Shown piece by piece: positions 1 through 10,138 of a DNA stretch of 64,000 nucleotides. The position numbers and the translations under genes are program-made. Under the pieces are notes generated by a model. That model saw only the letters and a list, made by a program, of their open reading frames with translations. It was not told the DNA's origin and did not search any database. The stretch is taken from the NCBI GenBank assembly GCA_963995505.1, contig OZ023188.1, forward strand, positions 17,683,912 to 17,747,911. Direction: 5' to 3'. The first letter of the stretch is position 1, and every line of letters begins with the position of its first letter. Source of the stretch: Hypericum androsaemum (taxonomy: Eukaryota > Streptophyta > Magnoliopsida > Malpighiales > Hypericaceae).

Positions 1-1024
1 TAATGTAATTAATTTAAAATCAGCGGAACTAAATTGTATTTTGCTTAACCACGCGGGCAAATTCGCGCACGCGCAAAACCTTAAGGTACTAATCAGAAAT
101 TTAACTGCTTACGTGCCACCTGCGTGTCGTGAACTTCGGTACAATTTTTGGAAATCTTTGGGACTAAATTGAAATTTGCCATTTCAATTCAATCCCAAAG
201 AACGCTAATCAGGAGATTTGGAGGCGATTTTCTCCCAAATCGATTTTCGTCAATTTCGTCAGAAATTCGACGATTCCGACGTCGTAGATCGACGATAGTC
301 GATTCTCCGGCGTGTCCTCGACGTTCCGATACCACTTTCGTGGATCGATGTCGCCGGAAAACGAAGATCGAAGCCGACGACGGCGGAGACGCACGGAAGG
401 GTGAAGATGGTCCCGACGACGATTCCGGCCACGAGGTGACGAGCGCCCGGTACCTACGACCTCGCGAGGCCACGGCGAGTCAATTGCGACCGGTCTCGGC
501 CGTTGGTTCGGCATCGTTGCGCCGTGGTCGTGGGCGGTGCTTCAGACATTTTTTGCGTCGCTCGGGAGAAGAGAGAGAGAAGGAAAGGGAAAATCTGCGA
601 GGTGCAAAATCGTAATTTCATAATTTTTTCCGATAATATTTATACACGGGTCAAAAAAATCAAAAAATGGACGGATTGGCCTGGTTTCTTGGTTCGACCC
701 AACCTGATTTATGGTTAATTTTGACTTAAGTCAAAATTGGACTTAAAATATCAGATTTTCTCTCTTTTAATTGGATAAAATCTGTTATTATTCAATTAAA
801 ATCTAATAAATTGATAAAAATTTGAGAAATTTTTGTCAATTAGGTTTATTAAAATTATAACGATATTTTTAATAAACGACATATATATTTTGGAACGAGT
901 TCCGATATATGTTAAACTAAAATCACATGAATTGATCCATAGAATGATCATCAAAAGATTGAAATATGAGTTTTTCAATCCTATTTTGGGAGAATATGAG
1001 AATTAACCCGAAATTGGCTTGTAA
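1..1024. other. Intergenic or repeat-derived sequence, no gene recognised
   Basis: The first 620 bases are GC-rich and hold overlapping open frames on both strands, the longest at 148-615. Their products are arginine-rich, low in complexity and match no family I know. Phrases such as 'gggactaaattgaaattt' are of the kind common in plant dispersed repeats. From 640 to 1024 the sequence is AT-rich with no open frame of note. It lies upstream of Copia I but shows no similarity to that element's 3' LTR, so it is not its missing 5' LTR. Confidence 0.5.
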
Positions 1025-1621
1025 TTGATACAAGATTCGATGGCTACTGGAGAAAGGTATCTGAACTTCTGTGCAACGGAACTTCGACAAAAGGTTCTAA
1101 AGCGCCGTTTACCGCTGCGAGTGCCTAAGGATGACATGTATGTCATCGTTGAGCATATCGAGGCTGTTCACCGGGTGATGCAAGACTACATCTGGGCCGG
1201 AGGTTATAATTATAGAGAGGATTGGCCCTCCATGTTTCGAGACCTCCTGGTCACGCTGAAAATTTAAGAAGATATTTGTGTCTTCTCGGAGCCCGAGATC
1301 AATACCCATAGAGATGCCCTCTATGGTCTGATCTACTATCTCGAGGAGAGGGGTCTTCTCAGAGAAATGATACCTTCTCCTGTTCTGGAGCTGCGAAGCG
1401 GTTTGATCTTGAACCGCTACCTCGCTAAGGAATACCATTACAATTTTTCTCCGCTCCTAATCATCTGGATTATGGAATCGATCCCAGTTCTGGCGGTGAA
1501 CTTGGAATCCTACGCCAGATCGTCCTCGCACCCGGTCCCCACAGGATCGTCCTCGGACCCGAATCTAGATATGTATCTGGATTCTTCTACCGGATCGCCT
1601 GGACACCCGGTCCTCATGTGA
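1025..1621 (+). other. Unrecognised broken open frame upstream of Copia I gag
   Basis: Two open stretches (1025-1267 and 1367-1621) have a protein-like composition, with segments such as VIVEHIEAVHRVMQDY and FSEPEINTHRDALYGL in neighbouring frames, so at least one frame change separates them. The tail repeats a Ser/Pro/Gly pattern around 'cccggtc'. I do not recognise a domain. It could be an extra 5' reading frame of the copia element, a captured gene piece, or chance. The 1651-1987 stretch between it and gag is AT-rich leader-like DNA with nothing else visible. Confidence 0.25.
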
Positions 1622-1987
1622 TTACATGTTTAACTGTCCCCATATACATATGTTATTTTTGGGGGAATTTTGTACAATAGGTTGACACCTTGTTTGAGTT
1701 TTTTTATGTGCGTGTAAACTCAGAATGTACAAATGTATATGATGCGTATAATTAAACAAAGATGTTTGTTTAGTTGCTTCCACTTGAGTTTACTATCGAT
1801 GAACTTTAAATGGTTGAAGTTTAAGATTAATACTTGAATGGTGAGGGGAAGTATGCCCGCGACCCACTTCGATTTTGAGGTTAATCAAGGACTTTGTATC
1901 ATTAAAAGTTATCAGTGTTTAGTAAATTGAATCATTTTGCCAAATCTAATTTCTAATATGTTCTCATACTAAAAATTTCCTATAGAA

Positions 1988-2842
1988 ATGTCAGTTGCTT
2001 CTAGATCTATCATAGCTGAGTTAAACCGTGAGTTAAAACTCAACGGTAAAAACTATGAGAATTGGAGCACGAAAATCCAATATGTGCTTGAGGAACAAGA
2101 AGTTCTGGAGCACATACATGTGATAATGGATGAGCCTGAAGAAGGCACAACTGCTCAACATAAGCGAGACAAAAAAGCTTATGTTATTTAGAAGAGAAAG
2201 AACACTACTGCCCGATTAATTTTATTAAGTTCAATGATGGATGATGTCACCCGACAATTTCACGTGCATGACAACGCGAAAGAGTTATGGGACGCTCTCA
2301 AACAAAAATTCGGAAAGCTTTCAGTGTCAAAGCTGTGTGCTTTGACCATAAGGTTTGACACCTTTAAGAAGCGTCTAGAGGTTACCATGAGGAAACACTT
2401 GAGAGTAATGTCTAACATGATCAGTGAACTGGCAGAGGCAACTGGCAGAGGCTGGTCACATACTTAGCAACGAGCAGCAGATTCAAGCTATCATCCGCTC
2501 CCTACCACCAAGTTGGGAACAGATAAAGATGAATCTTACCCATTCCGACCATTTGGTAACATTTGATGATGTTGCCAGACACCTTGAGCTGGAGGAGGAT
2601 CACCTCCTAGCTATGAAATCCCACCCTAAAGCCCATTCGATTTATTTGACTGGGAGTGGTAGGAAAAAGAAGAAAGGTAAAGGGAAGGGTAAGTGTAAAG
2701 AAACTCCAAAGGCTGAAAACCATGGAACCAAGTTGGATGGCTCCAAGGCTAAAAAGAAAAAGTAGTTTAACATTTCAAAAGTGAAATATTTTAACTGTCA
2801 AAAGAAGGGACATTTTGTAAAAGATTGCAAGATGCCAAAGTA
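1988..2842 (+). pseudogene. Copia I gag with zinc knuckle (broken)
   Basis: The start at 1988 (MSVASRSIIAELNREL) leads into the copia gag pattern LNGKNYENWSTKIQYVLEEQ. The product would be the capsid protein that packages element RNA. A stop at 2189-2191 and a frame change near 2450 interrupt it. The later part has the usual SLPPSWEQIKMNLTH segment and a lysine-rich tail. The nucleic-acid-binding zinc knuckle is at about 2783-2836. Its expected first cysteine is a tyrosine (KYFNCQKKGHFVKDCK), so the CCHC motif has lost one ligand. Confidence 0.85.
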
Positions 2843-2861
2843 GGTACACCTAAACTCAAGT

Positions 2862-4063
2862 GTGAGTAAGTTGTATGTATCCTTTTGTACCCTTCTAACT
2901 GAGTCACATTCTATATGGGTGATTGATTCAGGAGTGACAGACCATGTAGCTAGAGACCATTGTTCGTTCGTTGAATACAGGCGGTTGCTGGCTGAAGCAA
3001 AAACTATTTTTATCGGTAACAACTCGTGCGTGGATGTGAAAGACCTGGACACTTGTAAATTGTACCTTCGTGGTGGTCGTGCTCTTCTTTTACATGACGT
3101 GTTGTTTGCTCCAGACATTCAAAGGAACCTGATCTCAGTTTCTGCCTTAATGTCTTTAGGTTTTCGATTGTCGTTTAAGGACGACACTATTAGATTATTT
3201 TTGGATGATACCTATTTTGGCCTTGGATATATATCGGAAGGTTTTTGATTCTGGATATCGATTCTTGTGAAAGTTTTTCCTTAGTCACTAGTTCAAACTC
3301 ATCGGAAGATGATATTAAACTGTGGCATTCTAGACTTGGCCATATTGGTCAGGATCGTTTAAACTATCTAGCTAAGGTAGGACTACTAGAAAATGTAGAG
3401 AAATTTATATTACCCAGATGTGTATCCTGTCTAGAAGGAAAAAACACAAGGAAACCTTTCGGTACTGGGGCTAGAGCCGAATTTCTATTACAATTAGTCC
3501 ATTATGACATCTGTGGTCCAATGAACGTGAGGGCAAGGCATGGAGCATATTACTTCATCACCTTCATTGACGACTATACTAGATATGGTCTGATATACCT
3601 GATTTTTCACAAGTCTGAAGCCTTAAACTGCTTCATGATGTACATGCATTATATTGAGAATCAGAAGGATAGAAAGATAAAGGCCTTACGAACTGATCGT
3701 GGCCGTGAATATCTTTCAGATCAGTTCAAAGCTCTATGCATTAAAAAAGGGATTGAACATCAGTTGTCCATTCCCTATACACCCCAGCAAAACGGTGTTG
3801 CTGAAAGAAAGAATAGAACCCTTCTTGACATGGTTAGATCGATGATGGTAGAGGCAAGTTTGCCTATATCATTCTATGGAGATGCGCTCCTGACTGCCGC
3901 ATACGTTCTAAACCGTGTTTTCTCCAAGTCTGTTACAGCCACTCCTTATGAAATGTGGACAGATCAAATGTCCGATCTATCCTATTTTAAGCCATGGGGG
4001 TGTACGTCATATGTCCATTCTACCTCAAGTATTTTCAGAAAATTAGGACTGAGAGGTAGATAA
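2862..4063 (+). pseudogene. Copia I protease and integrase region (broken)
   Basis: The aspartic protease segment has WVIDSGVTDHV near 2916-2948. A stop at 3246-3248 separates it from the integrase frame at 3245-4063. The integrase shows the GAG-pre-integrase histidine segment (LWHSRLGHIGQDRL), then the CVSCLEGK zinc-binding part. The DDE core follows: aspartate in HYDICGP, aspartate in LRTDRGREY and glutamate in NGVAERKNR are all present. The family inserts element cDNA into chromosomes. The flanking stops and the reverse transcriptase defect make the element inactive. Confidence 0.85.
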
Positions 4064-4415
4064 AGTATCTTTATAAGATATCCAGAGGTATCTAAAGGGT
4101 ACGTGTTCGTGGGTGAACTGGACGATGGGCATGTAACCGAATTTGAATCACGCGATGCCACATTTTTGGAAAATAAATTTCCAAGGTTGAGGGAGGTTAG
4201 TAATGATCTACCTTATGTGCTTTCGGAAAATTAGGACCGAGAGGTATAAAAAGTATCTTTATAAGATATCCAGAGGTATCTAAAGGGTACGTGTTCGTGG
4301 GTGAACTGGACGATGGACATGTAACAGAATTTGAATCACGCGATGCCACGTTTTTGGAAAATAAAATTCCAAGGTTGAGGGAGGTTAGTAATGATCTTAC
4401 CCTTTATGAGACAGA
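4036..4415 (+). repeat. 188-bp imperfect tandem duplication inside Copia I
   Basis: Two near-identical copies lie head to tail with an offset of 188 bp. 'aattaggact' at 4041 recurs as 'aattaggacc' at 4229, and both run on through 'gagggaggttagtaatgatct'. The copies differ by only a few substitutions and small indels. The duplicated piece is the end of integrase and the start of the linker before reverse transcriptase, so it destroys the frame on its own. Confidence 0.85.
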
Positions 4416-4969
4416 TGAACCAGAATCATCTGGATCACTTCTTCCGAGTGGGAGAATTGAGGAGGAAGATAGAGATTTTTTAACTCAAAATGATCCGGAA
4501 GGTCGTGATCTGAGTCCTGAAAGAGAGGTAATTCCTTATTCCAGTGGGAGTACAGTATTTCTACCCAGTGGGAGTGCGATTCCTGGATATGATGAATATA
4601 TGATAGATGTTTATCAAAACTGGGAATATCGTAGGTCTAGCAGAACTAGCATACCACGCCGACGATTTGACATCGAAGGCGAGGCTAATGCGTTCTTGGT
4701 ATCACTAAAAAAATTTAGTGGTCCAAGTAAAATTCTTCTGGTCAGTCATCCTACAGGATGAAAACGAGCCAAAGAATGTATCTGAAGTTTTGTCATCTCC
4801 AAAACGAACTGAATGGATGAATGCAATAGAAGAAGAAATATCTTCTATGATCAAAAACTAGGTTTGGGATCTGGTCGACCTACCTAAGGGGCGTAGGGCA
4901 ATTGGGAATAAGTAGATTCTCAAAATCAAGCGCAATGGAGATGGCAGTATCAAAAGATACAAAACGTGT
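4291..4969 (+). pseudogene. Copia I linker and start of reverse transcriptase (broken)
   Basis: An open stretch at 4291-4761 encodes the acidic, serine-rich spacer usual between copia integrase and reverse transcriptase (ending RRSSRTSIPRRRFDIEGEA). From 4762 the sequence still resembles the start of the reverse transcriptase (NEWMNAIEEEI-like, VWDLVDLP), but it is cut by in-frame stops near 4859 and 4914. Confidence 0.7.
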
Positions 4970-5797
4970 TTGGTTGCCCAAGGGTTCAAACAACAGACTG
5001 GGATAGACTACAAGGAGACTTTTGCACTTGTTGTTAGATTTACGTCAATTAGGGTCATTTTAGCTATGGTTGCTAACATGAATCTAGAATTATATCAAAT
5101 AGATGTAAAGACTGCTTTTCTCCATGGAAAATTGGATGAAGAAATCTACATGATTTAGCCTGAGGGCTACGTTCAAAAAGGCTGTCAACACAAAGTTTGC
5201 AAATTGAATAGATCAATTTATGGCCTTAAGCAGTCGTCTAGACAGTGGTATATTCACTTTCATAATACGATCATGGCGCATAATTTTATAATGATAAACG
5301 AAGATCACTGTGTGTATGTTAAGCGATCAGGAAAGAAGTTTATTATCATCACTTTGTATGTTGATAACATACTTTTAGCTGGAAATGACATGGGATTTCT
5401 TGTCGAAATCAAAGATTGGTTATCTTCCAACTTTGAAATGAAAGACATGGGTGAAGCAGATTACATACTCGGAGTTAAGATTTCAAGAAATCGTTCGAAA
5501 AAAATAGTGTCTCTTTCATAAGAGACATACATTCGCAAAGTAGTAGAATGTTTCAAATGTGATCACAGTAACCCAAAGTACGTCCCATTGGTTAAAGGTC
5601 ATAATTTATGTAAGGACATGTGCCTAAAAATAGCTAAACACCGTGGGAACATGGAGATGATTTTTTATGCCAACGCAGTTGGATGCCTGATGTACGCAAT
5701 GTTGTGTACCAGACCTGATATTTGCTATGCTGTTGAGATAGCAAGCTGATATCAGTTTGATCCAGGCAGTGCTCAATGAAAGGCTGTCAAATTTTTT
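4970..5797 (+). pseudogene. Copia I reverse transcriptase (broken, YVDN active site)
   Basis: MVAQGFKQQTGIDYKETFA and IDVKTAFLHGKLDEEIYM mark the fingers and palm of a copia reverse transcriptase. A stop follows at 5156-5158. The second part (5204-5521) has SIYGLKQSSRQWY and the catalytic loop. That loop reads YVDN, so one of the two metal-binding aspartates of the usual YVDD is replaced. The stretch 5522-5797 continues the connection domain with further stops. Confidence 0.85.
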
Positions 5798-6304
5798 TTG
5801 AAATATTTGAACACTACTGCAGAATACTCCTTTTACTATCAACGGCGTGACCTGATACTGAGTGGCTACACTGATGCTGATTGGAGAGGCGACATGGACA
5901 AGAAAAAGTCTACATCTGGAATCGTTTTCTTGTTGGGCGGGGGTGCTATCTCATGGAGCAGTAAAAAGCAAACATATGTAGCTTCACCTCATGCTGCACA
6001 AGAAACTGTATGGCTGAAGAGATTCTTAAGCCATCTCTCCCTGATTAACTCAACGGAGCTCATGAGTCTATTCTGCGACAACCAGGCAGCTATAGCCTAT
6101 GGTAAGGATCCTAAATTCCATAGCAGGGCTAAGCATATATATATTAAATTTTACTTTGTTAGAAGTTTAGTAAAATATAAAGAACTGTGTATGAAATATA
6201 TATCTACACAAGATATGGCCGCAGATTCAATGACTAAAGTATTACCTCGAGAAGTTTTCGAAAAATATGTTAAGTCATTGGGTTTACGACGGTTTCATTT
6301 GTAA
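5798..6304 (+). pseudogene. Copia I RNase H domain
   Basis: This open segment contains LSGYTDADWRGDMDKKKSTSG, LFCDNQAAIAYGKDPKFHSRAKHI and DMAADSMTKVLP, the standard copia RNase H blocks with their acidic residues. It ends with a stop at 6302-6304. This is the best preserved domain of the element. Confidence 0.85.
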
Positions 6305-7255
6305 TCCAATTAGTTAGAATAAAGGAGTTTTATTTGGCAATATGAGTTATTTATGAAACATGTCGGACAGAGAAGTAGCCCACTCACACGGGTGTTTACC
6401 TCAGTGGGAGTCAAGAAGTTGATTCCTAGATGAGATGAGACAGTTATTGGACATTCATAAGTGCATGTCCTATGACGGAATGCAGTCTTGCTCAAGAGCA
6501 AGTTTCCTTATGGGATGCAGGAATAAATTGCTGCATTTGGATTTTCTACAATCCATATGATAAGATATAAGTAGAACTTATCATACTGTCTGTCCTATTA
6601 GCCTAGAGTTAAGCTAAGGCTGATACTCTAATATGGTGTTAAATGACATGTGTTCCTTTAAAAAAGAATGTACACCGTAACACGTTATCAGTATCATATG
6701 TGCTAATCGACCATTGGATGGGATAAAAATGTTGAGTGATTTCACAATCCCTGGTGTGAGACCAATTTTCGAGAACTATGATTTTCGAAACCTACCCTTA
6801 AGATCCTAAACGTATTCTGGAAGTATGGTCCAGTACTGCTAGCTTGAAAAATTCATGAAAAGGTTATGACATAGCGATTCGACCTGGCAGGGCTGACCAG
6901 AAAAGTAGGTTGTATCATTATGAAAGGAATATAGTTAAGGGAGAAGGAACTCTGTTCATCACATTTTAAGTTTCGTAGTTCAGGTGCACCAATTGTATTG
7001 AAAAGTACAATAGTGAACTCGAATATAATTGTTTGAAATCACTAATGTGAACAATGGAATGTAAATGAGTCCTGGGATAATAGCATGCATTATACAAGAA
7101 GGTTGTCAAAATGCTACTATTCAAGTAGTCTGAGTGTCCGTGCTCTTGAATTTAGCTTAACACACTCTTCATATGCTGGTCGCACGAAATTCTTTAAAGA
7201 AATCTGTTAGCTGTTGATCAAGGTCAATAATAATTGAGTGGGAGATGTTGGACCT
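6305..7255 (+). other. Copia I 3' untranslated region and polypurine tract
   Basis: This is about 0.95 kb without a usable frame. It starts with 'aataaaggagttttatttgg', a stretch often seen after copia pol, and ends with the purine tract 'gagtgggaga' (7246-7255) directly before a TGTTGG LTR start. I see no other gene in it. Confidence 0.6.
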
Positions 7256-7383
7256 AAAGGCCCAATCAGGCCCAAATTTTGGGTAGATTGGTCCGGTCAA
7301 TTCGAGTTGACCGGCTTGAGGCCACGCAAGCGCCACGTCAATGTGACGTGGCACTGACGCAGTTGTCGCCAAAGTTGGTGGCC

Positions 7384-7562
7384 CACGTGGCACGTTGACG
7401 TGGCGCCGCGTCACGTGGCAAAGCTAGGGGTAGCTTTGCCACGTGGCAGACATGTGACCCGAAGTGCCACGTGACGAACATATGGTCCGAAGTGCCACGT
7501 GGCGAACTTGTGGCCTAGAAGTGCCACGTGGCAGCCATGCACGCCACGTGGTGTGCCACGTG
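7384..7562 (+). promoter_or_regulatory. Array of eight CACGTG G-boxes in the LTR U3
   Basis: CACGTG occurs at 7384, 7412, 7440, 7468, 7496, 7525, 7545 and 7557. The first five are spaced exactly 28 bp, the next 29, then 20 and 12. Most sit in a larger palindrome GCCACGTGGC. G-boxes bind bZIP and bHLH factors in plants. Being upstream of the TATA box, the array looks like the enhancer of the LTR promoter. Some of the sequence between the boxes is also repeated (gaagtgccacgtg). Confidence 0.8.
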
Positions 7563-7588
7563 GCGCGTTCTGGTTGTCCGAATTTCCC

Positions 7589-7596
7589 TATAAAAA
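7589..7596 (+). promoter_or_regulatory. LTR TATA box
   Basis: TATAAAAA lies in the context 'ccctataaaaagag', 27 bp after the last G-box of the array, as expected at the U3/R junction of an LTR. Confidence 0.6.
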
Positions 7597-7800
7597 GAGA
7601 AATCCGGCTGAACCAATCTGAAAATTTTTCCACAACCACTCAATAAGAAAGAAAAACTCCGGAATAGTCACTGAGTTTTGATCAGATTTTTAATAGAGAA
7701 AATCTCGTGAAAATCAATTACGAATCTATTATAACGTGATCGTAATTCGACTGGCACGAATACATTGTAGACCCGAACCTGTGGACCTCTTGATTCAACA

Positions 7801-10138
7801 AGTAAGTAATTTATTATTAACGAATTAATTTGTTAATTATTCAGCTTTAATATGTAATTACTTGTTAATTACACGTTAAAACTAGCAAAAAAAAATCTGT
7901 ATATAGACATATAATTATAAAACTATGCTTTTACCAAGAATAATATAACTGCATCGGGATTATTTGACAAGTACACTGAAAAATAAGGGAAATTTTTTAT
8001 TGTCCAAGAAAAAGAAGATGTCGTGGGGGTTCAGACTTCAGACTTCAGACTTCAGAGTGCAGGTGGAGTGGGTGTTCTCGAATATTACACAAATGTTATT
8101 TTTATATACAAAATGGTAATGGTTTTATCTAAATAACAAGTTCATGGTGGGTTCTTCAAAGTTATTTTTCTCCCATAAATTTAAAAAATTTGATAATCCA
8201 AATATTATAATTAATATAGAATGATCACAATAAAATAATTCGTGACAAAAAATAGCCAATTTTCGGCTGCCTTCAATTCCATGATTGACAGTCTATATAT
8301 CTGTTTGACTGAGAAACCCGCCTTCCTTTCCCGTGCTCAATTGTACAAGTAGGAACAACTTCATATAATTGGTTCCTTTTTTGAGGAACATATAATTGGT
8401 TCCTACTGTAAGGAATATCGAACGTTTTTTTGCTTTTGCCTTTTCCCGATAAAACTTACGGTACCCACCATATGAAACTTTGTGCCATTTGATATTTTTG
8501 TAAGTTTTTTTAAATTTTGTGTGATTCTGATTTTAAGAAATCAGTTTGAATTTTTTGGTTTGTATGATTGTATTTGGAGACTTAACAAATTTTTTGAACG
8601 CAAGAAAAATTTACCGAAAATTTTACGACTACCAATTTTCTATTTCCCTATTTATTCAGTTTTAGACCGGACAAAACTAAAAACATATTTGTATTTTTTA
8701 TCAGATCTTCCTATATTTTAGTCAAATATATCACATCATTTCTAGTATTATTTGGTTACTAATTAGCAAAAGCACAAATGTGAATTTAGATAGCAGAATG
8801 TAATTAATTGATCCAAGTTTCTGCTAACCCCACTTACAAAGGGACAGGTGTTGAAGAGTTAACCTTCATAAAGCTGTTCGAAAAAACGTGCCCGATGATA
8901 TTAGTGTTAAGCAGTGTTAGAGTGCAAATATTTGAAATATTTGCACTCCACAAACAGCTAGGCAATTAGGCGATGGATTCACTCATTATTCTCTAGGTGA
9001 GTTTTTTTCTAAGTGTGTTTAAGGCGTTTAGTTTTAAGCGAATTTTTTTGGTGATATATATGTGGTGACATGTATTTTTGATATTTATTGTGTATTATTT
9101 TCTCTCGGAATAATATAAAATATATATTTTTAAAAAAATAGTGTTAAACAAATGTCTAGACGATGAACAATAATGGAGACGATGGTGTTGTTCTAGTTAA
9201 ATCAAGAGGTTGAGTTTGATACTTTAAAAATACAACAATGTTAAATAATTGTTAAAAAAATGTTGCCATATTTTAAAGATCCTAACTAACTGTAACCTAG
9301 ATTAATTGACTTATAATATCCAAATACTAGGTGGTTTTAATAAACAAATATCTAGACCCATGAGCTTTTTGGGGATCAGGTGAATTTAGTACTTGTCAAG
9401 ATGCAGAAAATGACGACGCAAAATCACTCCTAGAGATTTGAATAAGTAATTATGGTTTTCCTCCATTGAATTAGAACTTAGTAAAGGTCTCTCAGGTTGG
9501 TCCGTTTGGTACACACATAAGCGTATAACTATTAGAGTTTGTTCGTATAGTAAATGACTTGAATTCGTTTAACTTGAATTCGTTTAACTCAAAATTACAT
9601 TGAGAGGGTTTCAGTTTCAAAAATTGGGTAACACGAGCTTATATCGAGTATATAATATTTTTACCCTGTCAGCAGCCTTTACCATTTCTAAAATCTAACC
9701 TTCACCCATTCCAAATTTTAAAAAACAGAAGCTACACTGGGCTAATATTGTGGCTAGCGTTAAGAAAATAAGGGCCCTTTGGGCTCGGGCCTGCAGAAAT
9801 ATTTTAGTACTAAACTGGAATCAAACTTACTTTTTTATATCGACCTCAGGAATCAGGATTCAGTCTAATTTTTTTAAAAAGTAAATTATGACATGGATTG
9901 AACCTTGGACTTACGTCAAATAATCAACGTCTTGTACCGTTAAGTTGAATATCTTTTGACGGTTCAGTCTAATTTTGAAGTCCAATTCTTATACATTCAC
10001 AGAATGCATAACCAAAGTTGAACAGAATGATGAGACCACGTTAAAAAAAACTACATATCAACAAAACAAACTAATGTACAGGGAAATTTAAATTTAACAA
10101 AAGTAAAAATTTCCAAATATTGCTTTTTCCATGGAAGA
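7801..10138. other. AT-rich intergenic region
   Basis: No gene is recognised. It holds a short heptamer repeat (tcagact, three and a half copies, 8031-8056) and a 15-bp direct duplication (acttgaattcgttta, 9557-9586). The open frame at 8482-8721 encodes a phenylalanine-rich product typical of AT-rich noncoding DNA. The 3' end of the minus-strand methyltransferase gene follows. Confidence 0.6.

Larger units (their letters stand above)
1988..7800 (+). mobile_element. Copia I: degenerate Ty1/copia LTR retrotransposon lacking its 5' LTR
   Basis: The order gag, zinc knuckle, protease, integrase, reverse transcriptase, RNase H reads left to right, which is the Ty1/copia order. It is followed by a 0.95-kb 3' untranslated part, a polypurine tract (7246-7255) and a probable 3' LTR (7256-7800). 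The frame is interrupted by many stops and shifts, so no polyprotein can be made. No sequence upstream of gag matches the 3' LTR, so the left end is truncated or replaced and no target duplication can be tested. The 1988 boundary is the gag start, not a proven element end. Confidence 0.85.
7256..7800 (+). mobile_element. Probable 3' LTR of Copia I
   Basis: The segment begins TGTTGG right after the polypurine tract and ends TTCAACA, giving the TG...CA ends expected of an LTR of about 545 bp. It holds a TATA box (7589-7596) after a G-box-rich U3 part. The partner 5' LTR is not in the window, so the right end at 7800 rests on the CA end and on sequence style alone. Confidence 0.6.

Noticed and set aside
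148..615. 155-codon arginine-rich frame
   Set aside because: Overlapping frames on both strands, GC-rich low-complexity composition and no motif; treated as noncoding.
1..1000. Search for the 5' LTR of Copia I
   Set aside because: No similarity to 7256-7800, no G-box array and no primer binding site; the 5' LTR is not in the window.
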